NCBI GenBank assembly: GCA_002430405.1
Contig: DJBM01000111.1
Location: 10,320-19,209, forward strand
Origin: Actinobacteria bacterium UBA5976
GTDB taxonomy: Bacteria; Actinomycetota; Actinomycetes; S36-B12; UBA5976
DNA: 8,890 nucleotides
Direction: 5' to 3'
The notes under the pieces are model-generated. The model had not been told where the DNA came from. It was given only the letters and a program-made list of their open reading frames with translations, and did not search any database. The translations under genes and the position numbers were made by a program. Positions 1 through 6,255 of the stretch are shown one piece after another (the first letter of the stretch is position 1; the number at the start of each line of letters is the position of its first letter).

Positions 1-629
1 TATGAAAGCGCTGTCGCAGCCGTTAGCCAGCCACTGTTTCGCCCCATAACTTCATGCACTATCAACATACGGGTGTTTGATGTGTGCTCCGAAACAATGT
101 TGCTGAAGTGACGCGCTCCCTCATCAGCTGCGGTCCACGCGCCAAGTGATTGCGCAATTGGATAAATATCGTTGTCAATTGTTTTTGGCAATCCAACCAC
201 TGCTAAGTGGTAGTTGTTTTGTTCCAAGAAGTTTGCAAGATCAGCGGCTGCGGTATTAGTGTCATCGCCACCAATTGTGTGCAAAACATCTACGCCATCG
301 GCAATTAGTTGTGCGGCTGCAACCTGTCGGGGATCAGAGCCAGGCGGTACTAGCCCACGCGCAACACAATCATCAACATTGGTAAGTTTCACCCGAGAAT
401 TTCCTATGGGACTGCCACCAAAATTGTGAAGTAAATCTGCTTTAGCCCTAATCTGCGGGGTTATTGAAACTGTGTCACCTAATAAAAGCCCTTGGTAACC
501 GTTGCGGTAGGCAATTAACTCAACTTCTGGAGCAATTTGCGAGTATTGGCTAATCAAGGCTCCAACTGCGGATGAAAGACAAGGCGCCAATCCTCCAGCA
601 GTCAGCAGCGCTACTTTTTTGATTGCCAT
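1..629 (-). CDS. pfp: Pyrophosphate-dependent 6-phosphofructokinase, N-terminal part (cut by window edge)
   Basis: This enzyme phosphorylates fructose 6-phosphate to the 1,6-bisphosphate in cytosolic glycolysis, probably with pyrophosphate as donor. I translated 209 codons from the ATG at 627-629 to the window edge with no stop. The N-terminus begins MAIKKVALLTAGGLAPC, the first phosphate-binding strand and loop. GGDDTN (residues 120-125) has Asp where ATP enzymes have Gly (GGDGS). PKTIDND (148-154) has Lys where ATP enzymes usually have Gly (PGTIDND); both are textbook marks of pyrophosphate use. MGR (195-197) is the fructose 6-phosphate loop. Family members of this type are about 400 residues, so roughly half is missing. 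The gene is divergent from the DAHP synthase gene across 83 bases. Its ATG lies 7 nt after a TAGAAT box with no Shine-Dalgarno, so the transcript is probably leaderless. The family call is secure; the donor is inferred from the two residues. Confidence 0.9.
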   Translation of the reverse strand, partial: MAIKKVALLTAGGLAPCLSSAVGALISQYSQIAPEVELIAYRNGYQGLLLGDTVSITPQIRAKADLLHNFGGSPIGNSRVKLTNVDDCVARGLVPPGSDPRQVAAAQLIADGVDVLHTIGGDDTNTAAADLANFLEQNNYHLAVVGLPKTIDNDIYPIAQSLGAWTAADEGARHFSNIVSEHTSNTRMLIVHEVMGRNSGWLTAATALS

Positions 630-636
630 GTTGCTA

Positions 637-642
637 ATTCTA
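637..642 (-). promoter_or_regulatory. -10 box of the phosphofructokinase gene (leaderless)
   Basis: Read on the minus strand, TAGAAT is followed by 7 nt and then the ATG at 629. This places the expected transcription start at the start codon or one base before it. No convincing -35 hexamer and no Shine-Dalgarno are visible. Confidence 0.55.
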
Positions 643-699
643 GTCGGCTACTTCAAGTGAACTAAAAATTGCGATTTAGGAAACCGCGTGAATCGCTAC

Positions 700-705
700 T
701 ATTCT
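700..705 (+). promoter_or_regulatory. -10 box of the DAHP synthase gene (leaderless)
   Basis: TATTCT is followed by 7 nt (706-712) and then the GTG at 713, so transcription should begin at 712-713. An overlapping TACTAT at 697-702 is a poorer-spaced alternative. There is no purine-rich Shine-Dalgarno before the GTG. The same TATTCT hexamer precedes the mannosyltransferase start. Confidence 0.55.
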
Positions 706-712
706 GTTCGTT

Positions 713-2041
713 GTGACGAAAATTTCTTGGCCAGATTTGCCGGCAGCGCAACAGCCAGCCTGGCCCGATGCAGGCGAACTCAAACGTGCCCAAGAAATAT
801 TGGCAACGTTACCTCCGTTAGTTTTTGCGGGTGAGTGTGACGAGCTAAAAACTCGACTTGGCGCAGCCAGCCTTGGTAAGGCCTTCGTTCTCATGGGTGG
901 AGATTGTGCGGAAACATTTGTCGCCAACACCGCTGACTCAATCCGCGCTCGACTTAAGACTGTTCTTCAGATGGCGATTGTATTAACTTACGGAGCTTCT
1001 ACACCAGTAGTTAAAATTGGAAGAATTGCGGGTCAATACGGCAAGCCAAGAAGTTCCGCAGATGAAACTATTGACGGCGTAAGTTTGCCCTCGTATCGCG
1101 GCGACGCGGTAAACGGAATTGATTTCACTATGGAGTCTCGCACTCCAAATCCAATGCGATTAGTTGATACCTACCATGCCAGCGCGGCAACCTTAAATCT
1201 TGTTCGCGCATTTACTCAAGGTGGCTACGCCGACCTGCGACAAGTCCATTCTTGGAATCAAGACTTCGTTAGTGAATCAGCACCTGGTATTCGATACGAG
1301 CAAATGGCTGCAGAAATTGATCGCGCACTTTCGTTTATGACCGCATGCGGCGCTGATCCCGAGGAATTTAAGCGCGCAGATTTTTACGCAAGTCATGAGG
1401 CGTTATTGCTTGATTATGAAAAACCGTTGACTCGAGTAGATTCTCGCACCGGCAATCTTTATGACGTCTCTGGACATTTTGTTTGGGTAGGTGAACGCAC
1501 CAGAGATATTTCGGGTGCTCACATTGATTTTGTCTCAAAGATTTCAAACCCAATCGGCGTAAAAATTGGGCCAAAGACTTCACCTGTTGACATACGCGAC
1601 TTACTGAACAAGCTAGATCCAAATAAAGTTCCTGGACGCTTAATGTTTATCACTCGAATGGGTGCTAAAAACATCAGAGATGTTTTGCCAAACTTGATAG
1701 CTGCGGTACAAGAAACAGATCACCCGGTGCTATGGGTCTGTGATCCGATGCACGGGAATACGTTAGAAGCTGCATCAGGGCACAAAACTAGATTGCTAGA
1801 TGACGTGATCGATGAAGTTCGAGGATTTTTTGAAGTGCATAAGTCACTAGGCACTCATCCAGGGGGAATTCATATCGAACTTACAGGTGATGATGTGACC
1901 GAGTGCCTTGGTGGCATCGGGGGAGTAAGTGAATCAGATTTACCTTTCAGGTACGAAACAGCCTGTGACCCACGCCTAAATCGCGTGCAGAGTTTAGACC
2001 TAGCTTTTCAAGTCGCGGACATGTTGGGGCAACGAAGTTAA
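713..2041 (+). CDS. aroG: Class II 3-deoxy-D-arabino-heptulosonate 7-phosphate (DAHP) synthase
   Basis: This enzyme condenses phosphoenolpyruvate with erythrose 4-phosphate, the committed step of the shikimate pathway, in the cytosol. The 442-residue product matches class II enzymes end to end. Metal ligands are Cys65 (GGDCAE), His347 (DPMHGNT), Glu389 (HIELTG) and Asp419 (ETACDPRLN). Phosphate and substrate residues are Arg104, Lys111, Arg262 (GERTR), Lys284 and Arg315 (ITRMG). From my recall of the M. tuberculosis enzyme, every one of these sits exactly 22 positions earlier here, so the core has no net indel and only the extreme N-terminus is shorter. The start is GTG at 713. An in-frame TGA at 689-691 with no ATG, GTG or TTG between them rules out a usual upstream start. 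The gene is convergent with the kinase gene, 17 bases away. No terminator is visible in that gap. Confidence 0.96.
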   Translation: MTKISWPDLPAAQQPAWPDAGELKRAQEILATLPPLVFAGECDELKTRLGAASLGKAFVLMGGDCAETFVANTADSIRARLKTVLQMAIVLTYGASTPVVKIGRIAGQYGKPRSSADETIDGVSLPSYRGDAVNGIDFTMESRTPNPMRLVDTYHASAATLNLVRAFTQGGYADLRQVHSWNQDFVSESAPGIRYEQMAAEIDRALSFMTACGADPEEFKRADFYASHEALLLDYEKPLTRVDSRTGNLYDVSGHFVWVGERTRDISGAHIDFVSKISNPIGVKIGPKTSPVDIRDLLNKLDPNKVPGRLMFITRMGAKNIRDVLPNLIAAVQETDHPVLWVCDPMHGNTLEAASGHKTRLLDDVIDEVRGFFEVHKSLGTHPGGIHIELTGDDVTECLGGIGGVSESDLPFRYETACDPRLNRVQSLDLAFQVADMLGQRS

Positions 2042-2058
2042 AGATTAGCGCAGCGTAG

Positions 2059-3951
2059 TTAGACAATTTCAAGAACGATTATCGATCCTTTTGGTGCTTG
2101 ACTTCCACCAGCAGGATTTTGTGAGTAGACCTTATTCAGGATCGCAACCGGTAACTTATTCACTGCGCTCACCTGAAACCCAGCAGTTTGTAAAGTTGTT
2201 GTGGCAACAGCTACGTCCATTCCAACTACATTTGGAACCACTACTAAGACGGGACCTTTACTAACCGTCACTTTAATGACGGAAGCCTTAGGAACAACAT
2301 TTCCTGGTAGTGGGTCACTCGTAAGGATTGTTCCCGCAACACTGTCAGCAAAGCTTTCGAGGGTAATCTCCAGAGTTAATCCAAGGTTAGCCAACGCAGC
2401 TGTGGCATCAGTCACTAAAGTTCCTAGGATTGGGGGCACTTCAACTGGCGCTGGACCTTTTGAAACTAAAACCGTGATCGGGGTCGCCCGTTTTACTGAT
2501 TCACCAGCAACCGGATTGGTACTGACGACTTTTCCAATAGGAATTAGATCATCGAAGACTTCATTTGTACTAGCAATACTTAAAGTTAAGTCTTCCAAAA
2601 TCGTTGTTACTTCAGCGGGTTCGCGTCCGGCTAAATCAGCAGGAATTAAATACCGCTCCTGACCTTTTGAAACTCGAAGCACTATCGCATTACCCTGCCT
2701 GGCGTCCTCACCTGCAATCGGAGAGGTGGCAATGACTAAGCCAGCCGGAATGTCTTCAGAAAATTCCTCGACAACATCACCAGAGAGCTCTAAGGGAGCC
2801 AAAATAACATTTGCTTCATCAACACTTAGCCCAGCTAGCGGTGGGACAACTGCGTAGCTGCCACTAAATTGATACCAACCGGCGCCGCCTAGAACTAAGA
2901 AAAACATGATTAGCAATGGCGCAAGTAGTCGATTGCGTGTTTTGGACGCAGGAACTGGATGAATTCCATTTTGCCCAGTTCTGGGATTTGGTATTGCAGG
3001 TGCAGTAAAACCATTAGCACGATTGACACTATCGACCGCAGGTTTTAGAACTGCCGTGTTATGAAGTGGAATAGCAGTTGTTAGGGCCTCAGCTTTGGGA
3101 ACTGCAGAAATCGCTCGAATAACTCCATCACGAAATTCGCGTGCGCTTTGGATTCGGTCATCTGGCAATTTGCGAGTGGCAGCCAAAACTAAATGATCGA
3201 TGGCAGGTGGCACATCTGGTTGAATCGCACTTGGAGCTGACACTGAACTGTTGACGTGTTGGTAGGCAACATCAAGTGGCGAGACGCCAGTAAACGGCAC
3301 GACTCCAGTAACCATTTCATAAAGCAAAATTCCACAGGAATAAACATCAGATCGTTGGTCTACGGCAAATTGCTGAACCTGCTCGGGTGAGAGGTAAGCC
3401 ATTGTGCCAAGTAAAACGGCGCCAGTTGAATCACTAACTGGAATGTCATTTATTACTCGAGCCAGCCCAAAATCTGTAACTTTGATGTGCCCGTCTTGCG
3501 TTATCAAGACATTTTCTGGCTTTATGTCGCGATGTACAAACCCAGCATTGTGTGCGGCGCTTAATCCGGCAAGGACTGAGCTGAGTATTTCTAAAGCATG
3601 CGCACTGGTGAATGCCCCAGATTGCGCCATGACTTGTCGGATGGTTCGCCCTTGAACATATTCCATTACTAGGTATGGAAATCCAGCATTAATTCCCTGA
3701 TCATGAACAGCGACAACATTTGGATGCGCCAAGGCAGCAGCAGCGCGCGCCTCTTGGGTGAATCGCTCAACAAAGTTTGGATCAATTGCCATTGCGCCAC
3801 CAAGAACTTTGAGCGCGACGGTTCGCCCTAGCCTAAGGTCAGTGCCAAGGTAGACCGTAGCCATCCCACCTTGGGCGATTAGTTCGTTAATTTGGTAGCG
3901 ATCATCTAATACTTTTCCAATTAATGGATCAGATATTGGTGGCTGGGTCAC
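2059..3951 (-). CDS. pknL: Membrane Ser/Thr protein kinase with four PASTA domains (PknL/PknB type)
   Basis: This is a transmembrane Hanks-type kinase that phosphorylates cytosolic proteins and senses the cell wall outside. With the start at GTG 3951 it has 630 residues. The kinase domain is at about 13-280: glycine loop AQGGMATVY (26-34), Lys48, Glu67, catalytic HRDIKPEN (140-147), DFG (160-162), and an activation segment ending in GTMAYLSPE with possible phospho-threonines 176 and 183. A Pro/Asn-rich juxtamembrane linker follows to about 340, then one membrane helix at about 341-362. Four PASTA repeats lie at about 366-430, 434-500, 503-567 and 571-630, three of them closing with a V-S-K-G type strand. 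PASTA domains bind peptidoglycan or lipid II fragments. An upstream in-frame GTG at 3996 would add 15 residues, but TACAAT plus 6 nt directly precedes the 3951 GTG. The neighbouring aroG and mannosyltransferase favour pknL over pknB; no pbpA, rodA or phosphatase gene is seen nearby. Confidence 0.93.
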   Translation of the reverse strand: MTQPPISDPLIGKVLDDRYQINELIAQGGMATVYLGTDLRLGRTVALKVLGGAMAIDPNFVERFTQEARAAAALAHPNVVAVHDQGINAGFPYLVMEYVQGRTIRQVMAQSGAFTSAHALEILSSVLAGLSAAHNAGFVHRDIKPENVLITQDGHIKVTDFGLARVINDIPVSDSTGAVLLGTMAYLSPEQVQQFAVDQRSDVYSCGILLYEMVTGVVPFTGVSPLDVAYQHVNSSVSAPSAIQPDVPPAIDHLVLAATRKLPDDRIQSAREFRDGVIRAISAVPKAEALTTAIPLHNTAVLKPAVDSVNRANGFTAPAIPNPRTGQNGIHPVPASKTRNRLLAPLLIMFFLVLGGAGWYQFSGSYAVVPPLAGLSVDEANVILAPLELSGDVVEEFSEDIPAGLVIATSPIAGEDARQGNAIVLRVSKGQERYLIPADLAGREPAEVTTILEDLTLSIASTNEVFDDLIPIGKVVSTNPVAGESVKRATPITVLVSKGPAPVEVPPILGTLVTDATAALANLGLTLEITLESFADSVAGTILTSDPLPGNVVPKASVIKVTVSKGPVLVVVPNVVGMDVAVATTTLQTAGFQVSAVNKLPVAILNKVYSQNPAGGSQAPKGSIIVLEIV

Positions 3952-3957
3952 TAATTC

Positions 3958-3963
3958 ATTGTA
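3958..3963 (-). promoter_or_regulatory. -10 box of the PASTA kinase gene (leaderless, decides start)
   Basis: On the minus strand TACAAT (one mismatch from TATAAT) is followed by exactly 6 nt and then GTG at 3951-3949. Transcription should therefore begin on the G of the start codon. This supports 3951 rather than the longer GTG at 3996. The 3996 GTG has its own weaker upstream candidates (TATACC, TACCTT), so a second start is not excluded. Confidence 0.6.
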
Positions 3964-4003
3964 GGTGAAGGTGGTAAATATCACTTTGGTCGCCACGGCA
4001 AGG

Positions 4004-4009
4004 TATATT
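4004..4009 (+). promoter_or_regulatory. Possible -10 box of crtYc-crtYd
   Basis: TATATT would place transcription start near 4016, leaving a leader of about 18 nt before the ATG at 4034. That leader holds AAAGTGAG (4023-4030), a weak and closely spaced Shine-Dalgarno. No good -35 is seen. The 82-base gap to the kinase start would then carry two divergent promoters, with the two -10 boxes about 40 bases apart. Confidence 0.35.
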
Positions 4010-4033
4010 TTTAACAGAATCGAAAGTGAGTCA

Positions 4034-4369
4034 ATGTCCCAATTTGCATATTTAAGCGTGCTTGCTGGTTGCCTTGTAGGGACCTCATGGTTGGAGTTCT
4101 TTCTGCGAACCAGGGTGTATCAGCGAACTATTCGCCTTGTGCTAACAATAATTCCAGTGCTGATTGTTTTTTCAATTTGGGATGCTTATGCCATCGCACA
4201 GGGACACTGGAATTTCGATAGTCGATATGTTACTGGCGTGATCGTTTTCGCAGACATTCCACTTGATGAAATATTATTTTTTATTGTGATCCCAATTTGT
4301 GCGATTTTGTCTTTTGAGGCAGTGCGTAGTGCGCGCAACTGGGATGCTGGAGATGAGGGCAACCAATGA
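4034..4369 (+). CDS. crtYc: Lycopene cyclase subunit CrtYc
   Basis: This is one half of the actinobacterial two-subunit membrane lycopene cyclase, which closes the ionone rings of lycopene. The product is 111 residues, the usual size for one subunit. Hydrophobic segments lie at about 4-22, 33-50 and 66-96. The diagnostic acidic motif PLDEILFF is at 76-83, and the tail is short and charged. The ATG at 4034 fits homologue length better than an upstream in-frame ATG at 3965, which would add 23 residues and overlap the kinase promoter. The TGA overlaps the crtYd start as ATGA, implying translational coupling. The pair is AT-rich relative to the rest of the window. Confidence 0.9.
   Translation: MSQFAYLSVLAGCLVGTSWLEFFLRTRVYQRTIRLVLTIIPVLIVFSIWDAYAIAQGHWNFDSRYVTGVIVFADIPLDEILFFIVIPICAILSFEAVRSARNWDAGDEGNQ
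4355..4359 (+). promoter_or_regulatory. Shine-Dalgarno of crtYd
   Basis: GAGGG lies 6 nt before the ATG at 4366, inside the end of crtYc. It contrasts with the genes that begin transcripts here, which lack such a site. Confidence 0.6.
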
Positions 4370-4764
4370 CTTACACCCAAATTGCTTTGCTGGCAGCTCT
4401 AATAATGATTGCTGCAGATATATATGTTTTCAAAACAAAACTATTGTTCAGGCGTGTTTTTTGGATTTCATATTCAATAGTTGTTTTCTTTCAACTGGTT
4501 ACAAATGGAATACTTACGGGATTTGGAATTGTTAAATACGATGGCGCGGCAATAATTGGATCTACTTCGCCGCAGGAAGGTTCGCCACCAATGCTGGGGG
4601 ACGGGCGAATTATGTTTGCGCCAGTTGAAGACTTATTTTTTGGTTTCAGTTTGGTTTTACTAACCCTTGTGCTTTGGGTTTGGTTAGGACGCACAGGTAT
4701 TCAACGAAACCCTCGATCTGGACCACCCCGAAAGAGTGTGCATAAAATCCTACGTGTTAAATAG
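4366..4764 (+). CDS. crtYd: Lycopene cyclase subunit CrtYd
   Basis: This is the second half of the heterodimeric lycopene cyclase; it acts with CrtYc in the membrane to turn lycopene into a cyclised, beta-carotene-type product. It has 132 residues. Membrane segments are at about 4-22, 31-54 and 88-107. The motif FAPVEDLFFGF (84-94) matches the PxE(D/E) motif of this family and mirrors PLDEILFF in CrtYc. A hydrophilic stretch of about 15 residues rich in Ser, Pro and Gly (66-80) sits between the AIIG strand and the motif. It is absent from the shortest family members but, from memory, present in related aquatic actinobacteria. The C-terminus is basic. The gene is coupled to crtYc by a 4-base overlap and convergent with crtB across only 10 bases, with no terminator in the gap. 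Confidence 0.9.
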   Translation: MTYTQIALLAALIMIAADIYVFKTKLLFRRVFWISYSIVVFFQLVTNGILTGFGIVKYDGAAIIGSTSPQEGSPPMLGDGRIMFAPVEDLFFGFSLVLLTLVLWVWLGRTGIQRNPRSGPPRKSVHKILRVK

Positions 4765-4774
4765 CGGTTCAGAC

Positions 4775-5680
4775 TTACCAGAGTTTGCGAGCTTGCAAAT
4801 AAGCCGGAATGGCAACCTGCAATCTCCGTCTTAAGGAAACACTTGCTCGACATTCAAAGACTTCGTAATCGATGTCTTCAACGGCTTCGACAATTCCGCA
4901 GTACAAAATTCGGGCCGTTTCAATGCAGGGTTGTGACTTGGCTCCAAGCATCGAGATTCCAATACGAGATGACTGCTCAAGTTGACGAACTCGTTGGATT
5001 TGAAATTTCAACGCTTCCTTAATCTGCGGCGTTGCAATGCGCTTCTCTAAGTCAGCGCGCGTGACACCAAATTGCGCAAGCTCATCAAGTGGCAGATAAA
5101 TTCGACCACGATCCAAATCTTCGCCAACATCCCTAATGAAATTTGCTAGTTGAAAGGCAACGCCGAGTTCGGTGGCGCGAGCGTAAGCCAATTGATCTGT
5201 TGGCTCAAGAATGGGAACCATTTGTAGCCCTATTACTGCAGCGGAACCGTACACGTATTCATAAAGATCTTCATAAGTCTGGTATTGCGTAATAGTTAAG
5301 TCCATTGTCATCGAATGCAAGAATGCTTCAAAATGTTCACGTGGAATTTCCCAACGTCGTACTGTGTCTAAAACAGCAATGCATATGGGATCAGTAGTTT
5401 CACCTGTTTCAAAAATATCCAAAAAGTTCTTACCCCAAGTGTTTAACTGCTCCGCCTTTTCTTCGTCTGACAAAGTTGACGCCAAATCATCAACAATCTC
5501 ATCTGCATATCTCGCAAAGCCATACAACGCGTGTACATATGGCCGCTTTTCTGGAGGCAGTAGCAAGGTCGCTAAATAGTAAGTTTTTCCATGCTTGGCA
5601 TTTAGTTGCCGGCATAATTCATAGGACTCCCGGAGCGCAGGATCACAAATTTGAGCAGCATCGAGATCTCGGTTAGACAC
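4775..5680 (-). CDS. crtB: Phytoene synthase
   Basis: This enzyme joins two geranylgeranyl diphosphates head to head, via prephytoene diphosphate, to 15-cis-phytoene; this is the entry step to carotenoids at the membrane face. The 301-residue product is of standard length. The first Asp-rich motif is DEIVD (60-64) in RYADEIVDD and the second is DVGED (184-188) in FIRDVGEDLDRGRIYLP; both bind the magnesium-diphosphate. GSAAVIGLQM (145-154) is the family's substrate-channel helix. I chose the GTG at 5680 because TAAAGT sits 7 nt before it, as at other starts here. A TTG at 5698 would add six residues and has no promoter or Shine-Dalgarno of its own. The gene faces crtYd and is divergent from the unknown + strand gene. 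Confidence 0.93.
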   Translation of the reverse strand: MSNRDLDAAQICDPALRESYELCRQLNAKHGKTYYLATLLLPPEKRPYVHALYGFARYADEIVDDLASTLSDEEKAEQLNTWGKNFLDIFETGETTDPICIAVLDTVRRWEIPREHFEAFLHSMTMDLTITQYQTYEDLYEYVYGSAAVIGLQMVPILEPTDQLAYARATELGVAFQLANFIRDVGEDLDRGRIYLPLDELAQFGVTRADLEKRIATPQIKEALKFQIQRVRQLEQSSRIGISMLGAKSQPCIETARILYCGIVEAVEDIDYEVFECRASVSLRRRLQVAIPAYLQARKLW

Positions 5681-5687
5681 ATTGGCA

Positions 5688-5693
5688 ACTTTA
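5688..5693 (-). promoter_or_regulatory. -10 box of crtB (leaderless)
   Basis: On the minus strand TAAAGT is followed by 7 nt and the GTG at 5680. With a 17-nt spacer the -35 position falls exactly on 5711-5716, one arm of the dyad described separately. The arm itself (AACCCG) does not resemble TTGACA, which fits a promoter needing help or open to control. Confidence 0.45.
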
Positions 5694-5710
5694 ATCAATG
5701 TTGCTGGGTT

Positions 5711-5735
5711 CGGGTTACAGCAACCCGCATTTTTT
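5711..5735 (+). terminator. Hairpin plus T-run; + strand terminator or crtB operator
   Basis: CGGGTT (5711-5716) and AACCCG (5722-5727) form a perfect 6-bp stem with a 5-nt loop. Two bases later comes TTTTTT (5730-5735), the form of an intrinsic terminator for + strand transcripts. The only visible + strand source upstream is crtYc-crtYd, whose message would have to cross crtB in antisense. The same dyad is centred about 38 bases upstream of the predicted crtB start, over its -35 position, so it could instead be a repressor or activator site. The sequence does not decide between the two. Confidence 0.5.
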
Positions 5736-5770
5736 AAGATTTCAGGATCTTCTCAATTAACGCGTATGGT

Positions 5771-5776
5771 TACATT
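5771..5776 (+). promoter_or_regulatory. Possible -10 box of the unknown gene at 5785
   Basis: TACATT is followed by 8 nt and then GTG at 5785, slightly longer than the 6-7 nt seen elsewhere in the window. TATGGT at 5765-5770 is a rival that would suit the TTG at 5776. Confidence 0.35.
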
Positions 5777-5784
5777 TGCACGCT

Positions 5785-6255
5785 GTGCGCACTTCTATGG
5801 ATCGGATTCGTGTGGTTGCTCCAAGCCCAGGTTTACTTGCTGCAATGCTAAAAGCGCAGCGCCTGTCTGGTGTTTTGCGCTGGAAAGTAAATTTCACCGA
5901 AGCAGTTATTGCAACCGAGGCTGGTCTGGCAGGCTGGGATTTCATTTGGATAGATTCAAGTGGCGCAGTGTCCGAGCGAGACTTCATTGACCTTGTTGCG
6001 CAGCAATTATTGCGCCCAGATTTAGTCGGGTGTGGCATTTCGGAAATTGCGTTTGAGTTAGTTGGGCGCAATGGGACGGCAGCGAATGTCTGTATTGCCT
6101 GGACTGGTTGGCAAGAACTAGTTAAATCAGATTTAAGTGCTGCCCAGCGAATTGCTGATCAATTAGATGAGGCAGGTAGCGAACCAGCCAATGTTGTTTT
6201 GGTGTGTGATTCCAGTGGAAACTTCCCAGGACTTTCCGAACTAACACAAGGTTAA
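5785..6255 (+). CDS. Hypothetical protein, predicted small alpha/beta fold
   Basis: I do not recognise this family. From the GTG at 5785 it is 156 residues, with no signal peptide or membrane segment, so it is probably cytosolic. Hydrophobic strands alternate with amphipathic helices: strand RIRVVAPS (7-14), helix about 15-29, strand WDFIWIDS (51-58), helix about 63-77, strands about 87-93 and 100-106, helix about 116-130, and strand NVVLVCDSSG (136-145). The order recalls receiver-like or Rossmann-like folds, but no phospho-acceptor pattern, P-loop or helix-turn-helix is evident. The start is uncertain: TTG 5776, GTG 5785 and ATG 5797 are all in frame. Codon use looks like its neighbours, and the frame is open throughout. 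It is divergent from crtB, and its TAA overlaps the mannosyltransferase stop. Position gives no firm function. Confidence 0.72.
   Translation: MRTSMDRIRVVAPSPGLLAAMLKAQRLSGVLRWKVNFTEAVIATEAGLAGWDFIWIDSSGAVSERDFIDLVAQQLLRPDLVGCGISEIAFELVGRNGTAANVCIAWTGWQELVKSDLSAAQRIADQLDEAGSEPANVVLVCDSSGNFPGLSELTQG

Noticed and set aside
214..429. Small + strand open frame near the left edge
   Set aside because: It is antisense to the phosphofructokinase, whose conserved motifs occupy the same bases.
2201..2662. A 153-residue Thr/Ser-rich open frame on the + strand
   Set aside because: It is antisense to the PASTA repeats; the apparent repetitiveness is a shadow of those repeats.
3952..3996. Longer N-terminus for the kinase from GTG 3996
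   Set aside because: The extra 15 residues do not look like a kinase N-terminus and include the TACAAT box that fits the 3951 start. It remains possible as an alternative start.
4561..4608. Ser/Pro/Gly-rich stretch in CrtYd as a novel insertion
   Set aside because: From memory, related aquatic actinobacterial CrtYd proteins have a similar loop before the PVED motif, so it is probably a family variant.
4784..4799. TTTGC-N6-GCAAA hairpin near the crtB stop as a terminator for crtYd
   Set aside because: The stem is only 5 bp, AT-rich and not followed by a T-run, and it lies within crtB coding sequence.
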